Assembly: GCA_002077065.1 (NCBI GenBank)
Contig: NAJO01000011.1
Coordinates: forward strand, 209,001-273,000
Source: Cryoendolithus antarcticus
Taxonomy: Eukaryota; Ascomycota; Dothideomycetes; Cladosporiales; Cladosporiaceae
Reading direction: 5' to 3'
DNA: 64,000 nt
The notes beneath the pieces are model-generated. The model was not told the origin of the DNA and did not search any database. It saw only the letters and a list, made by a program, of their open reading frames with translations. Made by a program: the position numbers and the translations under genes. This document shows positions 43,501 through 52,900 of this stretch, in pieces. Position 1 is the first letter of the stretch, and the number at the start of each line of letters is the position of its first letter.

Positions 43501-46076
43501 GCTTTGCGGATCTGGGCTGCGAAGTCTTCTTCGCTTGCTGCCGCTAACTTGACGTTATTGGGATCGCTGAGATGTATAGCAGCCTCTGTTGAGATTGTCG
43601 GTCTAATCATCAACCCGTCCGCAAGCTCGTCACCAAGGCTGGCAGGACCGTCGAACGCGCCTGGCGCGAACACTACTGCCGATCCCGCAGTAATAGCAGC
43701 GTCGGGTGGTGTGTCAGGCGTGACAACATATTTTGTTGGCTGCAAGGTAGGCTCGTTGTCCAGCATGATGCGAATCGAGCCTTGATCGTTGTCGGTGTTC
43801 CAGCCATTCGCTAGGCTTGCGGACGAACCGGTGAAGGGCGTCGAGGCAGTGGCTTCTGCTGATAGCGAGGAGGTTGCGCTCGACTGTCGCAGCAACATTA
43901 CGTTGTCGTACATGCTGTTCCGACTCGGGACGTCCGCTACTAAGGGTGGCGCATCTTCCGCTGGTGTCGTCACTTTGACAGGTGACATGTATTTGGCAGC
44001 GCTCAGCAATGGTCCCGAGGCGCGATCTCCCGGCATGTATGTCGCCGATGTAAGTGTCGTCTGTCGCTCGAGTGGAGGAGCAATGTTTGATGCTCCGTCG
44101 GGTAGGCTGGCAATGTCGTCGGTGGCAGCACGTACCTTACTGCTCTCAGCCAGGTGTCCGAGCACAGGGCTCTCGTCCGCATCAATGTCGAAGACAGTAT
44201 GGTCCGTGCCTGCAGTATTCGGCTCGGGCTCCAAGTCTGCGTGGGCAGCTGGTCGCGCGTGGGTATCGATGCTCAGAGTCCTGAATCTTCCCATGTGCAG
44301 ATCCTTCTGCTCTTCTCCTGCTGGTGTGGCCCCCTGACCACCATCCATCACCATCGCAATCTCTCTCTCAAATTCCTCAGCTGCATGCTGATCTGCCACA
44401 TTCACTCCCTCGTCCTCCGCAAGCACACTGTCGTGAACACGTGAATGTGGGATCTCTTCATTCCCGTCCAACTCGCTCTGCTCACTCGAAGGCTGTCTCG
44501 ACTGGCTTCGCGCATGACTGCTCCTGGACGCACTGCGCGAGCTGTCGCCGGAATGCTGCTCTTCCATGTTCCGTGACATGGCTTTTTGTATGCGCTCTCT
44601 ACGCGCTGCAAAGTCCACTTTCCGCAGCTCAGGTATATCTCGTTTCTTTCGCTCTTGCTGAGCATCGTAGGGCTTGCCAAGCCACTGCTCGCTTGGTCTT
44701 TGCTTTGTTGGACTTCGCACACCTGCTGCTCTGGCTCGACTCGCAGCTGTGGTCGCGGCGCTGACCGGCTGACGAGGTCTCGAGGATCGTAGAGGTGGTG
44801 AAGTCTTTGGTAGTGGTGTAATGATCTTGGCGGAAAGGGTTTGGTTGTTTGAAGGAAGGTTTGGCGGGCTGTATCTCCGATTTTGTGCTACTGGTGCTTT
44901 GCTGTTCGAAGCGCTCACGTGCTCGTGCTGCACTCGTGTAGGTGATTTAGCAAGCTTGTTGCGGCCGGCTCCATTAGGCACGGCGGACCTTGCACGTGAC
45001 TGTGCGCGTGAAGCAGATGCAGAGTAGTCGGAACATCCCCGTCGCCCATAGCGAACGGGAGAATGCGACGCCGAAGCCGATTTCGACTGTGTCGAGTGGG
45101 TATGGTCGAATGCGCCAGAGTGTGCGGAACGTGACACGACATTCTGTAGATTGGGCATGCTCGGTGCGGGCACAGGTCTGTAAGAGGTGTCCATATCGCT
45201 CCTGCTACGCTTGTGACTCAGCGTGTTAGTGAAGCCTGGATGCAGGTCTTGCTGCGACTGGCTTCTTCCGTGGCCAAGTGAGATGGTCCCGTCGCTCGCT
45301 CTACGGCTGGCGGGTTGCAATGTAGGCAGTGATCCGTAGGATCCAAGGTCCATGTCAAAATTACCGTTCCAGCGACCATCTGAGGTGATCTCGCCGAACA
45401 GTGGTTTGGTGAGCTGTTGCTCCACTGGCTTGGCCTTCTTCGGGCTGAACGCAGCATGTGGCTGTGACTTGGCCGACAAGGTCGTGCTTGTCGACTTGAA
45501 AGAGGAGTTCCCGTCAACCGAAGACGAAGCGCTCTTTCGTGGTGAAGGCGGCTGTCCCGGTCGCCTCTTCTGTAATTTCGTGATCCCATTGGTAGTCTTC
45601 GTCGGACTGCTGGGAGTCTTGCTCTTGCCGATATCGCGATGGTAGCGCGTATCGCTTGTGCGCACGGTAAGTGCCGGTGCCTGTGAGCCCGATACTGCGC
45701 GTTCGTTGAATTTGCTGGCAATGTCCTTGACGCTGCCGGGTGCTCGTGACGCCAGCAGTACTGGCTGTGATTTTGCGGTGTTCAGAGATCTGCTGCTCGC
45801 GGGTCCAGATGCCGAGCGCAGCTTTCCCGTGGAGGGGAATGGCCTGTATGGCACTGTGACCATCTCGCCGCTGGTCGAGGCCATGGCGGGCGAGAAGGCT
45901 TCACGCGCTGCGCGTAATGCCGGGTCGAGGGTGGTTTGCTGCTGTCGTGCTGGCGGTGCAGAGAGGTAGTAGGCCGCGTCGTCTATAGTGACTCCGTTCG
46001 CGGCTCCGGCTATGGTGGAGGGCGCCGAAGTGTCTCTTGCGCGCGACGATGGGTCGTATGGCGCTGGGTCAGACAT
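40530..46076 (-). CDS. DH-BAR-SH3 Rho guanine nucleotide exchange factor (Tuba/Gef1-like)
   Basis: 1848-residue intronless protein; the frame is open 23 codons above, but the first ATG is at 46076. The first 1000 residues are Ser/Pro-rich disorder with proline runs (QPPPPPPPK; YAPPPPPPMP), candidates for SH3 or profilin binding. A DH (RhoGEF) domain begins near 1050 (KRRHIIMELLNTENSYHQDL) and contains DSLLVKPTQRVAKYPLMLQQL, the conserved exchange helix. A BAR-type coiled helical region follows (about 1290-1515; VRDLTGLAL, KKRIVDYARVQ). The last 70 residues form an SH3-like domain (FVCASLFEFN ... GWIWEQHFV). The order matches animal Tuba/DNMBP and fission yeast Gef1, Cdc42 activators at curved membranes and septa. 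Cdc42 specificity is inferred. Confidence 0.9.
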   Translation of the reverse strand: MSDPAPYDPSSRARDTSAPSTIAGAANGVTIDDAAYYLSAPPARQQQTTLDPALRAAREAFSPAMASTSGEMVTVPYRPFPSTGKLRSASGPASSRSLNTAKSQPVLLASRAPGSVKDIASKFNERAVSGSQAPALTVRTSDTRYHRDIGKSKTPSSPTKTTNGITKLQKRRPGQPPSPRKSASSSVDGNSSFKSTSTTLSAKSQPHAAFSPKKAKPVEQQLTKPLFGEITSDGRWNGNFDMDLGSYGSLPTLQPASRRASDGTISLGHGRSQSQQDLHPGFTNTLSHKRSRSDMDTSYRPVPAPSMPNLQNVVSRSAHSGAFDHTHSTQSKSASASHSPVRYGRRGCSDYSASASRAQSRARSAVPNGAGRNKLAKSPTRVQHEHVSASNSKAPVAQNRRYSPPNLPSNNQTLSAKIITPLPKTSPPLRSSRPRQPVSAATTAASRARAAGVRSPTKQRPSEQWLGKPYDAQQERKKRDIPELRKVDFAARRERIQKAMSRNMEEQHSGDSSRSASRSSHARSQSRQPSSEQSELDGNEEIPHSRVHDSVLAEDEGVNVADQHAAEEFEREIAMVMDGGQGATPAGEEQKDLHMGRFRTLSIDTHARPAAHADLEPEPNTAGTDHTVFDIDADESPVLGHLAESSKVRAATDDIASLPDGASNIAPPLERQTTLTSATYMPGDRASGPLLSAAKYMSPVKVTTPAEDAPPLVADVPSRNSMYDNVMLLRQSSATSSLSAEATASTPFTGSSASLANGWNTDNDQGSIRIMLDNEPTLQPTKYVVTPDTPPDAAITAGSAVVFAPGAFDGPASLGDELADGLMIRPTISTEAAIHLSDPNNVKLAAASEEDFAAQIRKANEEWERQQRGEETVLGAVDDSQPPPPPPPKDAGYTPRSSVGPGNASLHPSLISEGLRISTSGDLDLAAIQVAGHLPVVSAPQSQVSSPIRAPPQPVYAPPPPPPMPHTIPEVPQIPATYSERGSSELSPKLRRNIWGPSPDSSRPSIDSQRLPVPASASMSSFGESTRVGSGDVNAEGPIKLNTTASTGPEQKRLQKRRHIIMELLNTENSYHQDLKIIEDIYKGTAEDFISAEDKKILFGNCDEIEKFSLQFFDSLRKAIAPAYAAPKNLRRGGNRGSMSTTQSDATGSIAYSMDSVDDEKDKSTTIGQCFVDNLTTMETIYGAYLKNHDAANQRLSALQTNPVVKCWLDECHNNANDITSAWDLDSLLVKPTQRVAKYPLMLQQLLESTPLEHPDHDALKIAASSSIAMLTRINDAKKRAELVEQMIGRKGKDTDVRTGLAKAFGRKTEKIKERMGVSEAYQDIEFDALAHKFGGHYIRLQICMRDVQDYVNRTDKAVQQIGAFAAALEFFGDSEISTMQEITSKWRRYALTVRDLTGLALSEHKAVIHKRVITPMIAVIKLHQNPQDLIAKRKKRIVDYARVQAMEKKGEKPTKKEIEAAEMYEALNHQLKLELPILYELTGTLVRNCQVCFLDVQLTWQDTWQRKLRPLIEDGPVPDDLNAIAPAFQADYEIMRTRVQELGIINGATLAESANFLSPTTTLVGDSEYNAHNRPSISTGSKRTMSMGSEGPSVMQTPSSSKRQSGYNTPDTAAMDLALLPNASRMRSNSSMSSRQMPMAPVSTTSNSANRPWSRSTTSVSYSGTTPTSSFTGTRPSTASHAMQQLPYLPRASIDTQQSARPASQQTYFTARPEMSADPNNHRFSGIFTSALPPEDDAAAELPMNSTDSPTSDLTPVSARPMSPTTSAIRSAANDATRTLFVCASLFEFNIDKSRKEGGYPYLTYVQGEVFDVVAQKGELWLAKNQDDAGNSLGWIWEQHFVILSQD

Positions 46077-46271
46077 CTCGTATAGTTCATAACTGTACAA
46101 GTGCTCAAAGCTGACGTGTGTTGCATGTATGTGGTGTGTGATCACAAGGTAAACGTAAGGTAGGCGGGCGTGGACCGCCCTGTTCGTCGCGGGTGAGGGC
46201 CCGCACCTCTAACCTTGAATGCTCGCACTTCCTTCGACGTCAGCCATCTCTTCTCTAGGCACACTCGCATA

Positions 46272-46481
46272 ATGACAACAACACGCTATGAATCTGTATT
46301 TGCCCTACTCCCCGAGACATCTGCCCTCCCGCGAGATCAGATCCGCGTCCGCGAGCATTTCCGCGCGCCGTTGCAAGATCCTCAGACATGGCGTCCTACA
46401 GGACCCCCACAACCTCACGCTAATGAAACTAAATGCGCATCAAAACGGTCAGCCGGCATACTTGACAGCTGCACCGTCTGA
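46272..46481 (+). CDS. candidate short ORF or first exon, unknown
   Basis: ATG at 46272 opens a 69-codon frame (MTTTRYESVFALLPETSALP ... RVREHFRAPLQDPQTWRP) with protein-like composition, 195 bp upstream of the divergent Rho GEF start. No domain known. A strong acceptor further down (46896-46927) hints that it could be the first exon of a spliced transcript, but no complete model was found. Confidence 0.28.
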   Translation: MTTTRYESVFALLPETSALPRDQIRVREHFRAPLQDPQTWRPTGPPQPHANETKCASKRSAGILDSCTV

Positions 46482-47347
46482 GGCTTTTTACAATGGACAT
46501 GCTTGTATCTGTTGCATCGTGGAAGCACTTGGACGTTCTATACACTACTCGTTCGCGTGGAAGCTGTTGCTACTTCTCAAGATTGATGGCATCCAGCATC
46601 CGTGTCGCTCACGCCAAGACATGATCAGGTTCACAGGTGTCGCATTATCGTTGCGGACGGGGGAGTATCTCAATGCGAACGCGGTGTCAATGAGATGCTC
46701 GTAGGATCGATCGCTGTATGCACTCCTTTCTTTGTTTTGTATTTAGTGTGGCCTCTCATCAGTGTAGTGGTGAATCCCAATTGGTCTAGTCTGCTCTACC
46801 GACACGTGGGATACTGCGAGAATGGGATTGCACCGAAGATGGCCATCTTGATCTCTGTAGTTCCCCTGCTTCCTGCAGAAGATGGCGTTGCCTTTCTAAC
46901 ATCGGGCTTTCCTTTTCACGTCCACAGTATCGTATTCATCCCTTCTTATGCATCTCTCGACAATCCTCAATATCGTGCTGCCCAATTTTTAGACTTCGGC
47001 AATCCTCGGCAGCTGCAGGCGATCACACGCGGCTCAATTCCAATTGGCCAACCCATAAAGCCTGGCAGATCCAGACTCGGTAGCGATAAGTCGTGCCTGT
47101 TTCATCCTCTGCTCGCCCAAAGTAAGGCACATATCACATCCCATACGCAACATGACAACGCGTCTGTGCCTGCATGTCCGTACCACCACACACATGCGCG
47201 ACCTGTACCACACCAGCCACATTTCCAACCTTGCGACCGAGCAGTACATCGCTCTCCAGGGCAGCGCTTGCAGCGATCCGTTGTTGCAGTGCAATGTATG
47301 CTAGCACAGTCGGCCATGAGGACTTCTCGTGTAGTCCGCTCATTTTG
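46482..47347. other. intergenic 46482-47347
   Basis: Upstream of the Rho GEF (minus) and downstream of qns1 (minus). Contains a textbook intron end, CTAAC at 46896-46900 with a pyrimidine tract and CACAG ending at 46927, and a long plus-strand open frame without an ATG start. No gene could be assembled. Confidence 0.45.
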
Positions 47348-49468
47348 TCAATTGCGTGACACCTCACCTTCCTCCATCTGCCTGAGCATATTTTCGATTT
47401 TCCGCCTTTCAAACGGAAACATGACAGGATACAAAAACGGCCTCAAATCAAATCGATTGTCATCCGGCGTGTAGCTCTCCAAATACAACCCCGGCGTCAT
47501 CGTAGTCATCTTATGCCGGTTGATTGCGTAGAACTTCATGAAATCCGCCACCTTCGCGTAGATTTGTCTGGGCTTCATGTGCCCGCTCCAGTCCTCAAGC
47601 AGTTCCTCAAACATGCCTACCATACCTAGCTTCATCGTTTTGCGTAGACGGCCGAGCGTGGAGAGCTCGTCGTAGGTGAAGCCCATGTCCGCTTCGTCGG
47701 ACTGGACGTAGGATTCCGTGATGGGTTCGAGCTCTGCTGTGGGTACCGCTGTGAGGAAGGAATGCAGGATCGGAAGATTGAAGTGGATCTCAGCCCAGGC
47801 TATGAAGCGCTTGAGGTCCGTTTTGGAGATGCCGCCGATGGGATTAATGTCTGCTGATGAGCAGTCGTATTTTGTTAGGTACCCGCGCAGGCACTCGTCT
47901 ACGTTCGCAGAACCGAGGACTAGCAGATTTCCGGCGCTACCGCGGGAGCTGGGAATTAGTTGCGCGAGGCCGTAGGCTAGCACCATGCGCGAGCGGGACT
48001 GAAAGTTCTGAAGCGCAAGGTTCTCGGACCAGCTCCCACCGGATGTTTTGAATTTGGGAGTGAAGTCTAGCACTGATGTGACGACTTCAGAGAGGGCATT
48101 GAACATTGGGTCGATGTTTGTGTTGACGTGGTGGGAGCCTATGGCTTTCGCGAGGTCGGCGGCGCGTTCGCGGGTCTCCTTAGAGGATTGCTCTTTCATG
48201 CCCATGAAGACGGTGGTAAAGATCTTATTGCAGAACTGTTGAGGCGTGATGGAGTTGTCGATATGGTCGCCATAAAGGCGTTCAGCGTCGGCGATGACTA
48301 CGGCATTGCCTGCCTGGACTTCCTGTATGACCAGACAGCACATGCTGAAGACGATGGCGGCAGTCGCGCAGCTGTCGATGCCGCCACTGAGAGGAACGAG
48401 GTAGCCTCCTTGTTTGCTTCGTCGTAGGTAATCCCACAGCCAGCATGCTGGACCAAGAGCAATCTCCTCTTCTGGGACGTGATAGCGCGGGGCCCGAGGT
48501 GGGGTTGGGCTGTACTTTGAACCCGACAATTGCGAAGAGTGGCAGACGTTGAAGTCAACTCGTACCCGCTCAAACTCACGTACAGTGGGATCGTTGCCCT
48601 GCATACCTCTGCTTCGCGATGTCCTTGAAGCCCAGATCCTTTTCAGACTGACAGTCGCTGTGTGAACCTCGACATCGCGAAGAGAGAATTGCGAGCCCTG
48701 AGCCAGCACCTGTCCATGGATCGCGATGAGTGCACATCCGTCGTAGTAGAGTCGGTCGCCGTCGCATCCACGTTGATTTGAGTACATGTAGACGCCTCCA
48801 GTCGTCTCGGTCGCCTCTCTGACGAGGTTGATGCGAGTATCGAGCTTACGCAATTCATGATGACTCCCGCTAGAATTAAGTATTATCTCTACGCCCTCGA
48901 GACTGTAGTCCAGATGTGGCGATTTCGGCGTCCAGAGCTCCTCACAAGTCTCTGAAGCGAAGGAAGTGTCGCGCGTCTCGAAGACGACATCACCGATGCG
49001 GCATCTGATTTGTTTCCGCTTGAGCTGCTGGATCACAGGAGGCAAGTTGTAGTCTTGAACTTTCCCTCGTAGCCACGGCGTGAAGTACCGCATCTCCCTG
49101 TAGTTACCATCATTGCAAAGATCCAGCTTCGGGCGAACGGCCAGCACTTCGCCGTTCAGCGTGATCACTCTGGCGTTGAAGCTTCGTCCACGGTGCTGTA
49201 TTGGAAGACCGAGATCGATGATGATATCTTGACAGTCCGGATTTGCCATGATCTCTGCGACAATATCCCAGGAGTGGGTGTAGACATCGTCCTCGAGCCA
49301 GTGATCAAGCAGTCCATAGCCTGGGATACAGAGTTCTGGCGTGAGAATTAATCTCGCTCCGGCTGATTTTGCTTCAATGATAGCCTGCACGATACGATCG
49401 CGATTGCCGTCCCAATCGAGAACCCATTGATTTAGTTGGCAAGTTGCTAAAGTGCACCGTCTCGACAT
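47348..49468 (-). CDS. qns1: glutamine-dependent NAD+ synthetase
   Basis: Final step of NAD synthesis: nicotinic acid adenine dinucleotide + ATP + glutamine to NAD+. 706 residues, one exon, usual eukaryotic length. The N-terminal nitrilase-like glutaminase has its triad at the same numbers as the yeast and human enzymes: Glu45 (TPELCIPGYG), Lys114 (RPKLDLCNDG) and Cys175 (ETCEELWTP). The synthetase domain has the pyrophosphatase P-loop SGGIDS at 361-366, followed by LGSANVDECLRGYLTKYDCSS, which binds the dinucleotide. The C-terminus contains RQIYAKVADFMKFYAINRHKMT, also conserved. It diverges from the MBD4-like glycosylase gene with 477 bp between starts. Cytosolic and nuclear in fungi. Confidence 0.97.
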   Translation of the reverse strand: MSRRCTLATCQLNQWVLDWDGNRDRIVQAIIEAKSAGARLILTPELCIPGYGLLDHWLEDDVYTHSWDIVAEIMANPDCQDIIIDLGLPIQHRGRSFNARVITLNGEVLAVRPKLDLCNDGNYREMRYFTPWLRGKVQDYNLPPVIQQLKRKQIRCRIGDVVFETRDTSFASETCEELWTPKSPHLDYSLEGVEIILNSSGSHHELRKLDTRINLVREATETTGGVYMYSNQRGCDGDRLYYDGCALIAIHGQVLAQGSQFSLRDVEVHTATVSLKRIWASRTSRSRGMQGNDPTVREFERVRVDFNVCHSSQLSGSKYSPTPPRAPRYHVPEEEIALGPACWLWDYLRRSKQGGYLVPLSGGIDSCATAAIVFSMCCLVIQEVQAGNAVVIADAERLYGDHIDNSITPQQFCNKIFTTVFMGMKEQSSKETRERAADLAKAIGSHHVNTNIDPMFNALSEVVTSVLDFTPKFKTSGGSWSENLALQNFQSRSRMVLAYGLAQLIPSSRGSAGNLLVLGSANVDECLRGYLTKYDCSSADINPIGGISKTDLKRFIAWAEIHFNLPILHSFLTAVPTAELEPITESYVQSDEADMGFTYDELSTLGRLRKTMKLGMVGMFEELLEDWSGHMKPRQIYAKVADFMKFYAINRHKMTTMTPGLYLESYTPDDNRFDLRPFLYPVMFPFERRKIENMLRQMEEGEVSRN

Positions 49469-49945
49469 GGTGAAAATTGCCTGCGCTTTCCCGAAGTCCT
49501 GAAGAGTCTTGTGATACTATCATGTGCACCACGACTGTCTACTTGCGTCTTGGCAGTCGATGAGAGACTGGTCACCAGGGGTGGTTGGCAGTCGGACGCC
49601 ACTCCGGAGTATATCGATCGACAACTCGTTGTTGCTGTCCAGCGTAAAGGCGCTCGGACTACGAATCTTTGCCACGGAGAGCGTCTCTGGATTCACAGGA
49701 AAGGGAAGGTATGATGAGATTGTAATTGATGTGGGTGCTTGAGGTTTTACTCATATCGATCGGGGAAGGCGCACCGGGGTCCGCTCGAAGCTTCTCCTTT
49801 GTGACCTATCACCTCACCTATGCTGACTTCACTCCACTTGCATTACTTGCTATTACTACTATTGGCATTTTGGGCCATGTTAAAACTTTGCTCTGGATCG
49901 GGTGTAGTACCAAAATGAGTGTGACCTGAGGAGATTGCCGGACAG
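49469..49945. other. 477-bp bidirectional promoter region
   Basis: Separates the divergent starts of qns1 and the MBD4-like gene. Pyrimidine-rich near 49790-49870. No gene seen. Confidence 0.6.
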
Positions 49946-52900
49946 ATGGCGAAGCGAAAGCATTACGACCTCGATGGCTCAACATCGTATCGATACCATC
50001 AATCACAACACGCGAAGAAGCGAAAGCTGAGCGACGAAAGCTCAGTCAGTCGAGCAGACGGCCCAGGAACGTCGCCCGCAGACAGTGTCACCGTCGATTC
50101 AAGTCTACAGTCCATAAGATTTGTCTTCGATGTCGGAGACCCGCCGGTTGGCATGTCCGCGGCTGCACGCAAGCGCTGGCGCCGTAGCCAAAGACTTAGA
50201 CTTGCGAAGAGGCACGGCGATGCTGGGTCTGCGTCACCTGCTCGCAGCAAGCTCCAACCGAGGGCAAAGCAGCCTTCACGTCAGCATGTACACTCCAACC
50301 ATGACAGTGCAGATGGCGAAGGCTCGGGCCCACGTCTATGCGATATCTCACGGACCCGGCTGATGCAGAGACCGATTAAGCGGTGGATTGAGCGACCTTC
50401 TCCGCCAGCTCGCGATGTGGCGCCGATGAGCGATGAGGTCTCTGAAGGCACAACGCCATCTGCACCCAGCATCACGCTAGTCCAGAACGTGCCGGTCGAT
50501 CGCAATGGAAGCATGCAACACGGGCGTCTGAATGGCAGGAATTCAGCAGCGACTTCCCCAGCATCTGATCGTAGGCTGGTCCCGCAGATACGACGCCAGT
50601 CCTCTGCAACAACTGCAGCGCGCCCGGGTGGCACTAACAACATGGCGTTGGAACGTGATGAACGGCTGTCAGCATGTTCAAGGCCTTCTAGCGTGGCTAG
50701 TCGCTCGTACCAGAGCGGCATCATGGACAGGCTACCCAGCTTCATGCGCACAGGTAGCTCAAATCAACTCTCTGCTCTGAAGATGAGAATTGAGCCCAAG
50801 TTCACCAGCGTACCGGATCGCTTGCGTCGGCCCAGCGACATCAACCGCGTTCCGCAGATGCTCAGCTTCCTCAATAATCGCACAGGATATGGCAGCGATG
50901 ACGAAGACGGTAATGAAGATAGTGATTCTAGCGACGGTCAGGTGGAGGGCTCCGAACGTCCTGCTGTGTCAACGTTGCACACTGTTGCCTCGCGACATGC
51001 GGAAGATCCAGACGGCAATGCAGCTCAGACTGCTATCGATTGCGTGCAGGAACCTTCAGTCGCCCAACCGATGTCTCCAGTGCCGTCTCCGGTCATTCCA
51101 CATACGCAGTCTATCGCAGAGGCATATGATCCTACCATCGAGCTCGATGCTCTGCGCTCGGGCGGCGCTGCACAGTACTCACAGGGCGAAGCTCAGCATG
51201 AAGATGAAGGAGAGCAAACGTGCGGACCTCATGGCATCAACGTCAACCCAAGTACTTGGCAGCCTATCAGCCACAGTCCAGTGGAAGGCGATGTCACTAT
51301 AGTCGTCCGACCAAACACTGAAGTCCCGCTATTCGAACAAGTCGTTGCGCAGTCGGTCAGTCCCGAGAAGCCGGTGGCGTCAAGCCCACCTACAGAAGAC
51401 GCGGCGCTTCACTCCGACGAGGAGCTCGAGCGAACGATTACAGATGTTTCAAGTGCTGTATTCGATGCGACAAGGCCTTTGCCGATCAGTGAGGTCCAAC
51501 ATGACCACCAGTACGAGGAGCGTCTACTAGCGACTGGAACTCCTAGCGATTACAATGGAAACGATAACAGCTCAGATCTGAGTTCAGTACAGCGATTGAA
51601 GCAAGCCGCGCTGCCACCTCGATACGTCTCGCCAATTGTATCCATCCCGAGGACTTCGCCCCTGGAAGATGTGGAAGATATGGTCGATGTTGAGGATTTT
51701 GCGACTGACGCCGGTGGTGATGAGGATATGATGCATCTCGATAGAAGTGCAGCTGACGAGATCGATGAAGGCGCTGGGAACGAACATGAAATCGAGATTT
51801 CAGGGAGCTCTATGGACCGTGACGAGGTAATGGACGGCGCCGAAGATGACGGAGAGACTGATGATATCGCCCACGCGAGTAAAGCAGACGGCACCCTACA
51901 AACCAACGACCCGGGTGACCTGAACTCCAGTGTTGATGCTTGCGACATGTTGAGTACAGAAGACTTGGATGGTGCGGACCCCATGCAGACAATCGAGGAA
52001 GAGATGCTTGTGGGAGCGCTTCCGGACAGATCGCAAGAGGCCAGTCAACAGCTCCTCAACGATGCCATGAACGCCATGCTAGCGGAGCAGCCGTCGCCTG
52101 GAAAGTCGGCTCGCTATGCTCGCAGTCATTCACTCCCGGGAAATGACGTAATGATCGACGATGTTGTAGTGCCTGGTAGCAAGAGTAGTGCACTTGCTGG
52201 ATCAGACACGTTTGTGGTGATACAACACTTCGACCGCAGAATCGAGTCTCCCACAGTGAGGGAAAAGCGCAAGATGACCGGCATCACGAGCAAGCACTTC
52301 ACTCCTGTGAAGTCTGCAAGAAAGAAGCGGGCTGGGAAGGCAATTGATCCGCATGATATACTTGATGCAGATGCCAATGCGGATGATGATCTTACTGCAC
52401 ATTCCTCAGCTTCACTCTACGATACGCCCGGAAGCGCGACCACCTACCCCACACGATCTCGACGCAAAGCTCAGAGCAACGCATCAAAAGCGAGCACCTA
52501 CGCCACCGCGCCCGAGACGCCTGTTCAACCCGCTGATGAAGTTACGTCAGTCCCGCGAACCTCTTCCACGACCAGGAAACGTCGTGTCCCAGCCGGCACA
52601 TCCGCCTCCCCTGTCCCACCCATCACCGAGAAGTACTTCGGCCTCATCCAAGACAAGCTCTGGACCGAGCCCTTCTGGCTTCTGGTTGCCGTAATCTTCC
52701 TGAATTTAACCACCGGCCGCACCGCCGCGCCAGTTTTCTGGGCGTTGAAAGAAGACTATCCCACCCCCGAAGCTCTCGCCGCGATCGACGCAAGCGAGCT
52801 GTTTAACCGCATCGAACGACTTGGTCTTGCCAATAATCGCACTAAGACTATTCTGGGGCTGGCGAAGACCTGGGTGGAGTTTCCGCCGGTGAAGGGCGTG

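Noticed and set aside
46602..47474. 290-codon plus-strand frame with a hydrophobic stretch
   Set aside because: It opens at a GTG, enters the antisense of qns1 and has no recognisable motif. The internal acceptor at 46927 suggests any real transcript is spliced differently.
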